Below, piece by piece: positions 37,009 to 47,714 of a DNA stretch of 64,000 bases. Every line of letters begins with the position of its first letter. Within the stretch, counting starts at the first letter, position 1. A program made the translations under genes and the position numbers. Source of the stretch: Eonycteris spelaea (taxonomy: Eukaryota; Chordata; Mammalia; Chiroptera; Pteropodidae); the NCBI GenBank assembly GCA_003508835.1, contig PUFA01000722.1:24847-88846 (forward strand). Direction: 5' to 3'. The notes beneath the pieces are model-generated. The model ran no database searches and was not told where the DNA came from. It saw only the letters and a program-made list of their open reading frames with translations.

Positions 37009-37649
37009 GTTTAACTGAAATGTTTAGAAAATGAAAACTATAGATAATATATTTCTATATTTGTCTATGTTATATTGAAATTAGGTTAGTTAGAAAACTA
37101 TATTGTTTATTTCCATAAGGACAAGATGCATTGTAAGTCATCAATAAAGATTTGTTGGAAAACAGTATTTCACTAAAATTTTCCCATTTTAATCAATTTG
37201 GATATCAAGAAGATGAAGTTAATGTTATGTAAAGCTCTTTAATAAGAATTTCTGGTGCATTTGTTTGTTATCAATGACTATTTTTGGAAATCTCACCCAA
37301 TTTATATATTTTATATATTTTTTCTAACTTTTCCTGACACGTGGTCAAATTTCTTTCTCTTTCTCTTTTAAACTTCCTTGCAAATATGAGATGAACTTTT
37401 CTCATGTCAGCAGAGAATTCTTAAGCCAGTTAATTAATGATGGTTTAATGATTCTCTTATATTCCCAGCTCTATTCTGTCTCCTGTGAATTACAAAGACA
37501 TATAAAACATTTCCCTTTAATAAGTATGAATTCAGTTGGATAGTTGAAGCAAGACATAAATTTGGAAACAATTAAACAGAACTCAGGTTATAAATATAAT
37601 AGATTGATATAAGGTTTGCTATAAAGCATTTTATATCCTCGTGCCAAGT
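37009..37649. other. Intronic sequence with no recognised element
   Basis: Nothing is assigned between the inverted repeat and the L2 at 37650. Confidence 0.4.
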
Positions 37650-38560
37650 GCTCTCAAATTTCTTTCTTCCCAGTGCATCTCAAATTCACCTCCTTTTTTA
37701 AAATTTTTCCATGCTCCATAACTTTTACTCCTTATCCTTCCCACTGCAGCATTGTTACAGCATCCTCTTAGCTGGTTTTTGCTTTCCCCAGCCTATCCTG
37801 TACATCAGGCCAATCATCTTTAGCACTTCCCTTGAGTTTTCTGTTGTTGTTGTTCCAAGAATCTAGAATGTCCTTCTAGTTTACTATATCATGTCCAAAT
37901 TCCTCTGCATGTTTCTCAGGATCATCCAGAACTGAACTCTATCTTTTCTATCTAGTTTTATTTCCAGTTACTGTATATCATGAGCAATTTGCTCTGTACC
38001 CTACTCCACCAAACTCCTTATAGCCAGATCATTTTCCTCTAGCCACACTATTCTGCTAAGTTCTGCCTCTGTTCATCAGTTTGTGTTGATAACCTTTCTT
38101 TCATTTATTCTTCTTTGTTCTCTGCCTTTCCAAATCTTCTCCATTCCTCAAGGTCTATGTGGAGACCCATTTTCTCCATAAAATTTTCCCCAATCCTGCC
38201 AACCAATATTGACCTTTCTTTTCACCATTCCTTTACCACATATGGACTTACAGCTCAAATGATACAATTTTTCATTACATTGTATTCTTTGTTCTATTAC
38301 CTCTTCATAAATTTATTTATATTTTTAATTTTTCAATGACAGTTGACATACAATATTATATTAGTTTTATGTGTACAACATAGTTATTAGACATTGATAT
38401 CACTCATGAAGTGATAATCATGATAAATCTAGGTAAATGTCTTAATTTTAATGTACTCATTCTGTGTTCATAGTCCTAGAGCTTATATCTATTTCCTCCT
38501 CCTTAGCACTTAGCATAGGATTTGGTGGACAAAAGATGTTCTATCTGCATTTTTGATCAA
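37650..38560 (+). mobile_element. L2 LINE fragment, interrupted by an L1 piece
   Basis: L2 3' sequence runs plus-strand: aaattcctctgcatg region, then tcctcaaggtctatgtggag and ccataaaattttccccaat (from cctccaggaagccttccctga). After the L1 insert at 38305-38440 it resumes with tagtcctagagcttatatct and cttagcacttagcataggat, the L2 end. Confidence 0.7.
38305..38440 (-). mobile_element. Short L1 3' UTR fragment inserted in L2
   Basis: tttttcaatgacagttgaca then tacaatattatattagtttt and gtgtacaacatagttattag is an L1 3' end on the minus strand, 5'-truncated to about 135 bp. Confidence 0.78.
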
Positions 38561-39007
38561 TTATCCTAATGAAAGTACAAGTGCTTTATTATATTGTTTT
38601 GTAGGATGAGGTCAAGAGTGGGGGATGATTCAGAGGCATAGAAATTTCAATCTACCGGACATGTCCATTAGGGTTCACTAAGAATTTATAGAGGTATGGA
38701 GATTTAATATTCATCTGATTATACTTTTAAAATCTATATTTCTTTACATTCACAAACTTATAAGAACCACTCAACATTGTCTATATGTTTCATTTTGTTG
38801 GAAAGTGTAGCCGTCAAAATGGCCTATTTACTGTGATCGATGATGCTTTAAATATGCATGGGAAATAGATATTGTATGGATAGAGTAACAGCTCAAATAA
38901 GAATACTGTATAATAAATGTTTACACTCCATCAAATCTACAAGCATTAAATATCACCCACGATAAAATCTTTCTTATCCTGTAATTTATCTCAATGTTCC
39001 CATTACC
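38561..39007. other. Intronic sequence just upstream of the exon
   Basis: No repeat is recognised in the 450 bp before the acceptor. A branch point should lie at about 38980-39005 but I cannot pick one with confidence. Confidence 0.4.
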
Positions 39008-39028
39008 TTCTTTCATTTTCTCTTCTAG
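39008..39028 (+). promoter_or_regulatory. IL1RAPL2: 3' splice site of the IL1RAPL2 exon
   Basis: A pyrimidine-rich tract of about 20 nt ends in ttctag immediately before the exon. It has the length and composition of a strong acceptor and fixes the exon's left edge. Confidence 0.88.
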
Positions 39029-39103
39029 CTTTGCTCACAGACAAGCCTCCCAAGCCATTGTTCCCCATGGAGAATCAGCCAAGTGTTATAGATGTCCAGC
39101 TCG
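39029..39103 (+). CDS. IL1RAPL2: IL1RAPL2 internal coding exon (linker between Ig2 and Ig3)
   Basis: This exon encodes part of the extracellular region of IL1RAPL2, a single-pass membrane protein of the IL-1 receptor family with three Ig domains and a cytoplasmic TIR domain; its paralogue IL1RAPL1 acts as a synaptic organiser. The 75 nt lie between an AG acceptor and a GT donor. The first two bases finish an upstream codon. The next 24 codons read LLTDKPPKPLFPMENQPSVI then DVQL, and the final G starts a glycine codon. Both ends are therefore phase 1, and skipping it would keep frame. The peptide matches my memory of the IL1RAPL2 segment leading into Ig3; IL1RAPL1 differs here (PPKLLYPMESK). 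It is probably exon 6 by analogy with the paralogue, but the number is not shown by the sequence. No flanking exons are visible, as expected for giant introns. Frame and splice signals are intact, so I read it as functional. Confidence 0.93.
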
Positions 39104-39109
39104 GTAAGC
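39104..39109 (+). promoter_or_regulatory. IL1RAPL2: 5' splice site of the IL1RAPL2 exon
   Basis: The donor reads CTCG|gtaagc. Intron positions +1 to +5 match the consensus gtaag. The exonic -2 and -1 bases are C and G rather than the preferred AG. Confidence 0.88.
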
Positions 39110-41485
39110 CCCCTTCTGGGAATAATATATTCTAAATTTTCTCTGTTAATAGATGGGGAAAATTGCACGAACCAAGAAAGTTTATTGTCACTGTTATTAC
39201 ATGTGAATCAATTTGCGTCTGCTCATTTATAACCTTAGAGTCCAGTGCAATAGCAGTTTAAGGAGATAAGTTTGTATTGCATCAAAGAATACTGATGCTA
39301 ATTGGTTGCACTGGGTATTAAGTGTGCCATAGGACAAAGGTTTTTAACTTTATGAATGATAGATTCATGAATATCATGCATTGATGATTGGTACAGAAAA
39401 CTTTTCATGCTTGTCAGCCATTTTTGTTTTAATTTAGAGAGCATTGACTCTTGGAGAACAAGCACTTTTTTAAAAAATAAAGAGCCCCTCAGTAAACCTT
39501 TAAACTGGTTTGATAATATTATTTCTAATGGCACAATCAATGGCTATTTAAAAGTTGTTTTTATGATGAGATCCTGAATATTTATGAATCACATGGTGTT
39601 GAGAAAAGTAAAAAACTGATTTATGAATACTATCGTCTTTTTATAGTTTCAAATAAGGATACAAGGTGTTCAGTCTTCTTTTTGTGTCCCCTACCACTAA
39701 TCCTTAGATTTCAAGAACTATAAGATTGAAACTCAGAGGCCTGCCAATATATCTTTCAAAGCATGGCTTTTAAGTCATGTGCTTAAATATGAGTGAGCTT
39801 TCATCTATTGGGTTTCATTCTCTTCTTCAATTCGAAGAAAGTCTTCAATTCCCAGTAAGATAACTGAGTAAATAAAGCTAGAAATGTATTAGATTTATTT
39901 TGGGCATGTGATTTACTCAAATATGTGACCACAGTGGTACCTACTAATTATATAGCCAGAGCAGATGCGTTGGCCCCAGTATTTCACTCATTTTGAAAGT
40001 TTTGGGCTCAACGTTTGATCTTTCCAATTCTCTTGAATTATTAGAGGCTTATTGCTATCTAAAAATAGGTGAAAGAAAATTACATTCCTAAGAGCTTGTT
40101 TATTTTTCTAAAATGTAATATATTACATTGTTGTTAATGCAGCCTAGCAGTATGAGTACCAAAGTTGAGTATTTAAAAACAGAAAAAATAATAAACATGT
40201 TGTCAGGAGTGGGCTGTGGGAATGGCGAAAATTCTGTAGACAATGTTGAAGTATTAGACTATGGCTCTTCTTACCACTTGTATTATTTTGCACTCATTAC
40301 ATTTTGTTAAAGCCAAACCTAGATGTGTTGGCACATGCCCTCAGTAATTTTATTTACATCTTTCAATCCACTCAGGGATAAAAATACCCCAAGGATACTC
40401 TATGGGTTGCCAGGGGTTACATGAAGCTATAAAATGATCTTGTATCATTTGTTTTCATGGAGATTCAAGTGCACAAGTTGCTTTTATATGAAAGCATATA
40501 TTAAGGAGTAGAAAGCAAAATTTACACTATTTCAAATAAAATATTAGTAAACTTTGTGTTCATGCCCCTGTGTAAATACTTCTTCATTCTCTTCTGCCAT
40601 TAGACAAACCAACAAAAAAGTCTGAGTAGTACTTCTCTAAAGCAAGGAGACAGACCCTTGTAGGGAGTACATTTCATTCAGATTCACTGGCTGCAACATA
40701 TGTATGTGCTATTCAGGACATCTCTAAGATGCGCTTCATATGAATGTGTATTTCAACATAGGTATATATGACAAAATAACCCACTACCAACACCACCTTG
40801 TAAAATTACTAATTTGCTTCCAATGTACATTAGATGCAAGGCTTAACTTTTTCATTTTTAGTTTATAACACTATTTGGAAACAACTTTATTGACAGAAAG
40901 GTGGAGACCTGCCCATTTTTCATTCCAGAATGGCTGTTTCCCTAAGATGCTAAAGCAACCATGTCATTCAGAGAAAGAAAAGCAAATCAGTTAAACCAGA
41001 TCTTTGCATTTCAAGAAGGTCATGGCTGCTTGATTTTAAATGACTAACTTTTCCACAGATTTATTTAAAACCATTTATTTACAACTAAAAATGATTTTGT
41101 AACTTATTCTTATGACTCAATAGAAAGGTGATGTTAGGAGCACTGTAAATGTCAAATTGCTCTTCAGTGTCAGTGGAGCTTTGCAGTCAGAATGATGAGG
41201 GTTCGGAAATGGCAAAGATAAAAAAAGAGATAAAAAAGGTAATTGGGACAATTAGAGGATCCTGTCTATTTGTGGAAAGCTTTCAGAATTCAGTAAAATT
41301 ATGAAATTTTCTGGAAATTATTTTCCTTATTTTTTTTCAAATTTATTAACACATTCAGTTTCAGACATACCCTAAGAAGAACTAAAACTGGTACTACCCC
41401 AAAACACAACAATCCAATCCAAATGGTTAAGCGCACATCACAGCTCAGTTTTCCCAAATCCTAATTCTTAAAATCTGAGACAACA
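39110..41485. other. Intronic sequence downstream of the exon, no recognised element
   Basis: About 2.4 kb without a clear repeat. The sequence around the exon is the longest stretch here free of young L1s. Confidence 0.4.
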
Positions 41486-41489
41486 TTGT

Positions 41490-41857
41490 GGTAGATTTAA
41501 AGTTGCCAACATTTTTTTTTGCCACTCCTATGATTTAAACACAATTTCTCATTCCTCTCCCCTTGAAACTTGGATAGCCTTAGGTACATGTTTGATCAAT
41601 AGCGTATAACATAAGTGATATTCTGAGATTTTGGAGACTAGGTCAAAAGAAACCTTGCAACCTCTGTGTCTGCTCTGAAACTACCATGCTGTGAGAGGCT
41701 CAAGCTACTTGGAGAGGCCCTAGAGGATGAAAAACCATGTGGAGAATGAGAATCCAATGAGCACCAAAGCACCAAATATGTAAGTGTAGAGGCCATCTTG
41801 GAAGTGTTTCCTCCAGCACAACTGCCTTGGCTTACTTATATAGTTCAGAAACAAATC
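41490..41857 (+). mobile_element. MLT1 (ERVL-MaLR) LTR, 5' part
   Basis: Plus-strand MLT1 landmarks: gatttaaagttgccaac, then accatgctgtgagaggctca, then gaggccatcttggaagtgtt and tcctccagcaca. The LTR is cut at the insertion site of the L1 at 41867-44247 and resumes at 44257. Confidence 0.82.
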
Positions 41858-41866
41858 TCAAAATTT
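41858..41866. repeat. Left target-site duplication of the L1 in MLT1
   Basis: tcaaaattt, repeated at 44248-44256. Confidence 0.75.
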
Positions 41867-44247
41867 ATTTTTTTAATTTATTTATTTTACTTAGTTTCAA
41901 GTATACAGTATATTGGTTAGACATCTTCATAGTTCATAAAATGATCCCCCAATTGCTCCCTCCCTTCCCTGACCCTCCACCTAGCCAATGTTTTCATGCT
42001 AATTGCATTCCCTATGCCATGCTCCCTATCCCAGTGACCATCCATCAGCTACTAATTTGTACTTCTTTAACCCTTCACCCCATTTTCCAGCTCCCCACCC
42101 CCTCCCTCTGTCATCGCCAAATTGTCCACTATATTTGTGAGTCTGTTTTTGATTAGTTTGTTTTTTTATTCCTTAGATTCTGCATATAAGTGAAATCATA
42201 TAGTGTTTATCTTTCTCTGTCTGACTTAAATACTTCTAGGTCCATCAAAGCAATATCTTTTCATCCCTTCCTTTTAGTCTGTGTGTGTCTTTTAATCTGA
42301 AGTGAGTCTCTTATAGCAACATATGTAGGGGTCTTGTTTTCCTTTCCATTCATCCACTCTTTTAGTTGGAGCACTTAATTCTTTTCCATTTGAGGTACTT
42401 ATTGATAGGAATGTAGTTGTTACCATTCTTTATTCCTGTTTTTGATACATGTTTTTTTTCTTCTTAAAGAAGTCCTCCAACATTTCCTGTAATACTGGCT
42501 TGGTGGTGATAAATTCCTTTAGCTTATTTTTGTCTGGGAAGCTCTTTATCTGTCCTTCAACTCTAAATGATAGCTTTGCTGGATAAATTATTCTTGGTTG
42601 TAGATTCTGTTGAATATTTTTTTGCCAAGCCCTTCTGTCCTGCATAGTTTCTTTTGAGAAATCAGCTGCCAGTCTTATGGGTGTTCCCTTATAAGTAACT
42701 GTTTTTCTCTTGCTGCTTTTAATATTCTTTCTTGTATTTAACTTTGGCATTTTAATTATGATGTGTCTTGGTGTGGGCCTCTTTGGATCCCTGATTTTTG
42801 GAATTCTCTGAGCTTCCTGGGGTTTTATGTCCATTTCCTTCACCAGGTTAGGGAAGTTTTCCATCATTATTTCTTCAAACAGCTGTTCAACATCTTGATT
42901 TTTTCAGTTATGCATCAGACAGATATTTAACCCTTAATAGTGTCCCATATGCTCCTTAAATTATTTTTATAGTCTTGATCTTTCTTTTGCCATTCTGATT
43001 GAGTGTCCTTGGCTTTCCCATCCTCTAGATAGGGCATTTGATCCTTTTCTTTATTCACTTTGTTTATTCTTTTTTATTCCATTTAATATACTTCTCATCT
43101 CAGATAATGTGTTCTTCATTTCAGACTGGTTCCCTTTTATAATTTCCATTTCCATTTTTATGTTTTTTATCTCTTTGTTGAAGTTCTCACTGAATTTAAC
43201 CAAAAACATTGAGCATCTTTATAACCAGTGTTTTGAACTCTGCATCTGTTAGATTACTTGACTCCATTATATCTGGATCTCTGTTCTGTTCTCATATGGT
43301 TTCTGCTTCTTTGTCTTCCCATTTTGGCTGCCTTTCCGTCTGTTTCTATGTACTAAGCAAAGCTCCTAAGTCTCCTGGTCTTAGTGTGGATTTGTGAAGT
43401 AGGTGTCCAGTGGCACAGTCCTGAGAGGGGTTCAGCTGCAGGCCAAATTTAGCCCAAGCTCTGCCCTCTGGGCCACCTGTTAAGATTCAGCAAGCAATCC
43501 ACAGATGCTGTGCTTATAGTTGCCTCAAAAGGCCACACCAGAAACTGAGGCCAGCTGCCTCCAGTGTGAGTCTAGGCTGCTCAGCAAGGAACCTGACTCA
43601 TGAGGATATACCTGGATGTGCTTGGTGTGGGCCACGGGTTGGGGAGGCGAGGGTTTCAGGGAATCCTCTGGGTGGAGCGACCTCTTTTATCTAGTTTGAT
43701 GACTTTACTGCTATGTCTGGTGCACTGGCAAGGGGAGGGCTCCACAGGGAATAATGGATACTGCTGGCACTTCTGTACAGAGCGATTCTTGCCCTGGCCC
43801 TCACTCCAACAATGTCTCCCTATAAGTTCCTGGTGCCCCCTCCATGCAGCCGAATTGGCACTATTGCTCAGAGCAAGCAGGTCCTGCACTGTGAAAATCT
43901 GCTCCCAGATTAATCCCTGTAAGAGGTGTCTGCTGCTGCTGCTACAGGCTCCTCTCACTCAGCTGCTTAAGACCGAGCACCCCAGTCCTTGCCATGTCCT
44001 ACCTTCTGCTGTAGCAGGGTGCTTTCTTCGATTTCTCTTCTAGTTTGTATGGCTTGTCTCATCTATATCTTCAGGCAATATTTTCCTTGCTGATGCTCCT
44101 TGTTCCATCACAACTTTGATTGGTTTGCCAGATGTATAAACAGAGCCTCTATCATCTATGCCATTTGGGTTGCCCCCACAAAAATGTGTAATCTTTGACT
44201 CAGTCTTTCCACATATTGAACTTTACTGGTGTTCCTTAAGAGGGTTT
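41867..44247 (-). mobile_element. Centrally deleted L1 (HAL1-like), 2.4 kb, with target-site duplication
   Basis: On the minus strand: 5' UTR (about 44247-43350), ORF1 (about 43340-42430), and the first approximately 60 codons of ORF2 (42425-42260). The sequence then jumps at about 42243 to the very end of ORF2 (gatggacctagaagtattta) and the 3' UTR down to the A-rich tail at 41867. About 3 kb of ORF2, including the whole reverse transcriptase, is missing, while both ends are present. A 9-bp duplication shows it inserted as a unit. The structure resembles half-L1 (HAL1) elements, which carry only ORF1 and move with L1 machinery. Confidence 0.88.
42430..42867 (-). pseudogene. L1 ORF1p RNA-binding and C-terminal domain, 145 codons open
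   Basis: L1 ORF1p is a trimeric RNA-binding chaperone of the L1 particle. The open piece contains IRDPKRPTPRHIIIKMPKLN (end of the RRM), then YKGTPIRLAADFS, AWQKNIQQN and QPRIIYPAKLSF, the C-terminal domain hallmarks. It ends with the family-typical PVLQEMLEDFF region. The upstream coiled-coil part (about 43340-42870) is broken by stops. It is the best-preserved L1 protein segment in the window. Confidence 0.9.
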
Positions 44248-44256
44248 TCAAAATTT
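44248..44256. repeat. Right target-site duplication of the L1 in MLT1
   Basis: tcaaaattt; partner of 41858-41866. Confidence 0.75.
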
Positions 44257-44331
44257 TTCTTCAGTGAGCTTCACTTTGTTTAGATATTTCAGACATGAGC
44301 GATCTCGAATTTCTGACACACACACACACAC

Positions 44332-44364
<33 letters not shown>

Positions 44365-44435
44365 CATGAGCCAAATAAAATAGTTGTCATTTGTCACAGA
44401 GTTAGGAGTAGTTTGTTAACAAACAATAGATAACC
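44257..44435 (+). mobile_element. MLT1 (ERVL-MaLR) LTR, 3' part
   Basis: It contains ccaaataaaatagttgtcat (with the LTR polyadenylation signal), then tagtttgttaacaaacaata and gataaccagaacaa, matching the MLT1 end. A (CA)n tract has expanded within it at about 44318-44362. Confidence 0.78.
44318..44362. repeat. (CA)n microsatellite
   Basis: About 20 AC units with one interruption, inside the MLT1 3' part. Confidence 0.95.
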
Positions 44436-46149
44436 AGAACAACCATTAATTAATTTTACATATAAATGGAATTTCTCTGAATTCCCATTTTCCCCATAGA
44501 CAAGAATCCCATGTGGGCATTTATGCATAAATGAGAAATATGTGGGAAATACTTAACTACTAGCTTCAAGGTAGTTTTAGAAAAATATGGTCTGGAATAA
44601 TTGTTCATATGTTTGAGGGTTACACTTTGTTTCTCAGTTCTGTATATTTCTAAAATCAATGCAGTAAATGAAAAAAATTTCAGTAGAATTGACCACCATT
44701 ACTTTTTAGTGCATGAAGTTAGACATTGGTACAAATATTTTGTTGTGTCTCTAGAGGAAATAAAACATCTGACTTTCTTAGCATGTAATCCATTAGTCAT
44801 CCACAAGGTTCTAGAAATTTATATACTTTTTGCAGACATAGTAATGACAGTTTGGTTGTTTGCTAATTGTCTTTCCTTTGCTAATGCTGTAAAAAGATTA
44901 ATCTTAACCAAATAATCATATATTTTGAAATGATAAACATGTTCTTAACAAATAATCTGAAAAACTATTCCTCTCACAATGCAAGCCTATTCAGCCATAG
45001 CTGCCTGTGGTAATGTATGAAGTATAAAGACAAAAGCAAGTTACGAAACACACACAAAGATCTAACTTGCGTCCTGTGATCTTCCATTTCTTTTCTCTCT
45101 CTGAAGGTAAATTTAGCTTTTAATAAAATAAATAAACACATTTACTCTACAAGGGAATAATTCCTTTTTGGAAGTTGAAAAGAAATATATTTTCAATATT
45201 TTCTAAGAAAAATAAACACAATATTACAGTATATTAATTTATATTGCACTTCAATAGCAAAGTAATAAAACATCATAAGGACATGTGCACCACTTGAAAT
45301 GTATCGACACGAAAAAGACCCTTCTTTGTACACTGCTTTTTTTACAGAACCCAAATGCATGCTTTACAAACTGTACTAGACTCCCAGAAGTTTTGAAACA
45401 GCCATGAAACAAAGGTGGATGAAATGATTGGATATCTAATTTCCATTAAGGGTGAATTTGGAAATGTTGTTCTAATTTCAATGGTGATGATAACTTTCTT
45501 CTTGGATTTTTTTTAAGACATTCAAGAACGGGTGTCAGTGTTTTTTTTAAGACATTTAAAGAAGCCAGTCAGTGTTATGCAGAAAGTAAACATTAAACAT
45601 TGTTTATTTTCTATTTTTTTGTCAAAGAGTCAAAAGAAGGTTTGGGGTCCTAAAACATATCAAAAAACTTAGACCAGTGAAATAATCCAAGCTAATTAAA
45701 CACCTCAGTTGTTTTTTAAAAAAAGGCCAGATAGTTTATCTTTAGATGAATCTGATTCAGTATAAAAATTTCCTTTATTTCACTTCTATCCTCATTTCAG
45801 AATTTATTTTATTTTTACAGACTCTTCAAATTCATATTACATGACTGCATTAGGTGCTACTGGATCAAACTTTTTATTGTATATAAGAAGTGTTAACCTT
45901 TGTCAGAAATTGATTTCACCAGCATATCACTTTCTACTGAAAATTATATTAGGTCCCCTAAAAGACAATTGTAAGAGGTTCTACAAGAGAATTAAAACAA
46001 AATGTAGTTTTAATACAATACTTAGGACTAGACAAAAATAAATGAATAAATAAATAAGACAAATAAATCCCAAATAGGAAATAATAGTTATTCAATCAAA
46101 TCTATTATTTAAAAACTTTTTCTAAAAAAAAAAAAAAAAATTGTCGAGT
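44436..46149. other. Intronic sequence with no recognised element
   Basis: No assignment; A/T-rich. Low-complexity AATA units lie at 46038-46068 and a poly(A) of 18 at 46124-46141. Confidence 0.4.
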
Positions 46150-46300
46150 TCATAGTGGATAGGAAACCACTGTCTTAGAACATTGTGAAATGGGGGTGAA
46201 TAAATGAAGTCTTTGGCCCTAAGGTAGTCTCAGTCTAGTGGGGAAGGCAGATGTGTAAGCAGAATTACAATGTGATATGATAAATTCCAAAAACAGAAAT
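46150..46300 (-). mobile_element. L2 LINE fragment
   Basis: gtctttggccctaaggtagt and ctcagtctagtggggaaggc followed by agatgtgtaagcagaattac fit the minus-strand L2 3' region. Confidence 0.55.
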
Positions 46301-47339
46301 GGGGAAGAAGAGTTTTTTGCTTTCTTTGTGACAAAGTCTCATAAATCAACAGGTCTATACTTTGCTTTTTCATTCAGTATAAGGGCATATCTCTGTAACT
46401 TCAATCCAAGTATTATATTTATTTTGAAATTAATTAGAAATTGCTAAAGATTACTTTTGAAATAATTGTTCACCATTTGCTTTAATATGGGCAAATTTAA
46501 AAAGTAGAAACTTATAATACCCTTGAGTCTCTTCAGTTTTAGTAAAATTAGTCAACTCTTTCTAAAGTCATAGAACAAAAACTTCAAAGCCAGTCACCAA
46601 CCAATTGAGCAAAAAATGTCAAAACAGAATTTAAAATAAGTCAATCATGTTATTCATGAGATATTCATAATCAACTTGCAACATTACAGAAAAACCTTTA
46701 GTAAACTTATTTCTTAAAGTTTCATTCTTAAATGTCTCAAAACAAGGATAACTGAGTTATAAAAAACTGGGACAAATTAAGTAAACAAGTTTCAGTCTCA
46801 AACATTAATACAGGAGCCAACTCTTAGGGAAAAGCTTGGCCTAGATTTTCTAAAGTTGTAAGTAATGCAAATGTTGTACATTCTGGATAAATAGAATGGT
46901 TTGTAGTTCAGGCAGCCTATCCTAAGCATTGTACATGTTATCCTGAAATAAAAAGTAAATCTTTGAAAGAAATCACTAACCCTAGAATATATACAAGGAA
47001 AATGAATATTGCCATTGTATGGGACCAATTATGCATACCAAGAAAGGTGAGTAAACTCATGATACCCTTCTTCCTCTCCAAAATTTTCACTTATTCAAGA
47101 TTAAATGAAAGTTCTCAAGGCATTACTTGAAGCTAACAGGTATGAAGAGTATAAGAAAAACAAAAAAAAAATTAACAAAATCCCTTTTTACTACCATTAT
47201 ACATACAATGTGTATACCATCATGGATGAGCTAATGAAATGATCATGTTTCCTCTAAGGATTGTGTATTTTTAATATAGTATAATGAATATGATAATATT
47301 ATCTAGGCCCTAAATTATACTCCTCAAAAAAGCTATGTC
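46301..47339. other. Intronic sequence with no recognised element
   Basis: No gene or repeat is assigned. A/T-rich. Confidence 0.4.
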
Positions 47340-47580
47340 TTATAGGAAAATTCTAAATAATAATAATAAACAATTATATATATTATAATACTATATAAAT
47401 AAATTATTGTTATTTAATAATAGCTCTACTACTACTAATAGTTATTGTTATAATATTTAGTATTATTTAGTATTAGCTCTATTGCTAATAGTTATTGTCA
47501 TAACAACATTTAGAATTATTAATAGTTCTAATACTAAAAGTAAGAGTTATATTAGTAGTTGTAATAGTAGCAGAGAGCTA
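47340..47580. repeat. Degenerate 3-bp-period A/T-rich tract
   Basis: The tract is made of TAA, TAG, TTA and TAT triplets in long runs. Two related sub-blocks read tagctctactactactaata and tagctctattgctaatag. It probably grew from the (TAA)n edge of the adjoining MIR. Confidence 0.7.
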
Positions 47581-47584
47581 TAAA

Positions 47585-47695
47585 TTATTAATTGCTTACA
47601 GGTACTAGACAAACTATACTAAGTCATTTATTTGGATAATCTTATTAAATTCCCAATAACTATATGAGATAAAACACAGCAATTTGTTTCTTTTT
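47585..47695 (-). mobile_element. MIR SINE fragment
   Basis: ttgcttacaggtactagaca, then aagtcatttatttggataat and aactatatgagataaaac follow the minus-strand MIR order. Confidence 0.65.
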
Positions 47696-47714
47696 AAGAG
47701 GATTATTGATATTA

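Larger units (their letters stand above)
1..39028 (+). other. IL1RAPL2: IL1RAPL2 intron, 3' portion (upstream of the exon)
   Basis: Inferred from the single plus-strand exon to the right. No other exon with conserved coding sequence is seen here, so the intron is at least 39 kb and continues off the left edge. It is filled with L1, L2, MIR and DNA-transposon remnants listed separately. Confidence 0.85.

Noticed and set aside
43600..44043. 147-codon open frame on the plus strand
   Set aside because: It is antisense to the 5' UTR of the L1 at 41867-44247, a GC-richer stretch where chance frames are longer.
45781..45850. Possible second exon after the acceptor-like ttttatttttacag at about 45820
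   Set aside because: The following frame has no similarity to IL1RAPL2 Ig3 (expected to start with KPLNIPC) and no good donor follows; a cryptic match.
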